Below, piece after piece: positions 6,003-6,621 of a stretch of DNA of 6,621 nt. The stretch spans positions 1 through 6,621 of the forward strand of contig JBDRQW010000074.1 of NCBI GenBank assembly GCA_043826085.1. Reading direction: 5' to 3'. Source of the stretch: CAXBYZ01 sp043826085. GTDB lineage: Bacteria > Patescibacteriota > Microgenomatia > UBA1400 > CG1-02-47-37. The notes beneath the pieces were generated by a model. The model was not told the DNA's origin, ran no database searches, and saw only the letters and a list, made by a program, of their open reading frames with translations. The position numbers and the translations under genes are program-made. Numbering within the stretch: position 1 is the stretch's first letter; each line of letters starts with the position of its first letter.

Positions 6003-6621
6003 CTGAGTCTAGTTGTGATTTTAATATGGTTGAATAATTATTGATCCAGTTTCGGTAATTTTTAATATCTATTATATATTTTATATTAGGGTAGAATTTT
6101 TGTTTGTCTTGAATTAAAGGAATATATATTTGATTGATTGATTGATTAAAAAGGTCAATATCTTGTTGATAATATGTTGAGTTTAATAAATAATCGGTTA
6201 GGAGCTTATCTCTTTTTTTAATGATAGTAGGGTCAGATAGCAAAAAATCAACTATTGGGTGATATAGTTTATTAAGTTTGATGGAGATCATATCTCTTTG
6301 TCCGGTATCCCATGGAATAAACTGAAACTTATTTAGTTGATGGTTGTAAAACAGATTATTATTATGACTTTTATCTTGATGAATGCTAGCCATAAGAATA
6401 CTATGTACTTGCCAAGATAAAAAATTATCAAGATCAATTAAGTTTAATAAATCTTCTGATGTAGATTCTGAAGTATTTAAAGTTAAAAGAAGCTTTTCTA
6501 AGGCTTGGTAGTCTGGGTTGTCTGGGTTGTCTGGGTTGTCTGGGTATGCTCGCCAATCTTGAACGTCTTTAAAAATTGATTTGTTCCAGTTATCAGTTGA
6601 GTCTTTTTCTTTAAAAAGAGT
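5989..6621 (-). CDS. CotH-family secreted kinase, C-terminal part (5' end outside window)
   Basis: The frame is open from the window edge at 6621 to the TAA at 5991-5989, giving 210 visible residues. A Met at 6393 lies in the middle of the domain and is not the real start, since upstream sequence in the same frame is clearly CotH-like (DNFLSWQVHSILMASIHQD). The catalytic part of CotH (PF08757) is complete at its C-terminal side: HQDKSHNNNLFY (visible residues 81-92) matches the catalytic loop, and FIPWDTG (101-107) is the hallmark WD motif with the presumed metal-binding Asp105. About 105 mostly helical residues follow, with no extra beta domain. Known CotH members phosphorylate exported proteins outside the cytoplasm, so this copy looks active. 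A PDN repeat (visible residues about 26-37) sits between W..Y and the helix YQALEKLL. The end overlaps the DUF2142 start by 14 bp. The signal peptide or anchor would lie outside the window. Confidence 0.9.
   Translation of the reverse strand, partial: TLFKEKDSTDNWNKSIFKDVQDWRAYPDNPDNPDNPDYQALEKLLLTLNTSESTSEDLLNLIDLDNFLSWQVHSILMASIHQDKSHNNNLFYNHQLNKFQFIPWDTGQRDMISIKLNKLYHPIVDFLLSDPTIIKKRDKLLTDYLLNSTYYQQDIDLFNQSINQIYIPLIQDKQKFYPNIKYIIDIKNYRNWINNYSTILKSQLDSDEKY
6131..6147. repeat. Short TGAT tetranucleotide repeat in CotH gene
   Basis: Four copies of TGAT plus one base lie in the codons for FNQSINQ near the C-terminus of the partial CotH protein. The unit is not a multiple of three, so a copy change would shift the frame. 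Four copies is few for a contingency locus and may be chance in an AT-rich gene. Confidence 0.4.
6511..6546. repeat. 9-bp in-frame tandem repeat (PDN codons) in CotH gene
   Basis: The unit GTCTGGGTT (plus strand) occurs four times head to tail, with a single difference in the last base of the fourth copy. On the coding strand it gives Tyr-(Pro-Asp-Asn)x3-Pro-Asp-Tyr in the CotH protein just before the helix QALEKLL. Since the unit is three codons, gain or loss of copies keeps the frame and only lengthens or shortens a surface loop. The near identity of the copies points to recent slippage or expansion. Confidence 0.9.

Larger units (their letters stand above)
1..6621 (-). other. Five-gene co-directional operon segment: CotH, DUF2142, DUF2142, CotH, PTPS-related
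   Basis: All five genes read on the minus strand with junctions of 14-bp overlap, about 20-bp overlap, 9-bp gap and 4-bp overlap. There is no room for internal promoters or terminators outside coding sequence. Promoter and terminator must lie beyond the window edges. The mix of extracytoplasmic kinase-fold proteins and polytopic GT-C-like proteins suggests one surface-related task. Confidence 0.8.

Noticed and set aside
5989..6393. A separate small 134-aa gene starting at the Met at 6393
   Set aside because: The same frame continues upstream to the window edge with clear CotH sequence, so the Met is internal.

Overview
This is a 6.6-kb, AT-rich window in which essentially every base is protein-coding, and all genes lie on the minus strand. 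Transcription therefore runs from high to low coordinates. The gene families (CotH-type kinases, DUF2142 membrane proteins, and a 'PTPS-related' polytopic membrane protein), the very tight packing and the lack of clear Shine-Dalgarno sequences fit a Patescibacteria/CPR genome, perhaps the Microgenomates side. That placement is an inference from style and family content; the window holds no marker gene. TGA is used as a stop codon (end of the 562-aa CotH gene) and no in-frame TGA is needed inside the genes, so the ordinary bacterial code applies rather than the TGA=Gly code of Gracilibacteria/Absconditabacteria.

Layout in order of transcription: (1) the C-terminal 210 residues of a CotH-family kinase (5989-6621, 5' end outside the window); (2) a 530-aa DUF2142 membrane protein (4410-6002); (3) a second, paralogous DUF2142 protein (3071-4429, about 452 aa); (4) a complete 562-aa membrane-anchored CotH-like protein (1373-3061); (5) the first 458 codons of a PTPS-related, YfhO-like membrane protein (1-1376, 3' end outside the window). 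Adjacent genes overlap by 14, about 20 and 4 bp, or are 9 bp apart, so this is almost certainly one operon with coupled translation. No gene-free stretch, promoter or terminator is visible.

Taken together, the block pairs two predicted extracytoplasmic CotH-fold kinases with three polytopic membrane proteins that resemble GT-C-type lipid-linked glycosyltransferases. A reasonable reading is a cell-surface module that modifies exported proteins or glycans; the substrate cannot be told from the sequence.

The most unusual DNA-level feature is a perfect 35-bp palindrome (456-490) sitting in frame inside the PTPS-related gene, where it encodes the whole loop between two membrane helices, much like the Rickettsia palindromic elements. 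A second perfect 20-bp palindrome lies further down the same gene (143-162). The upstream CotH gene carries a 9-bp, in-frame tandem repeat (6511-6546). The complete CotH paralog has lost the WD motif that the upstream copy retains, which raises the question of whether it is an active kinase.
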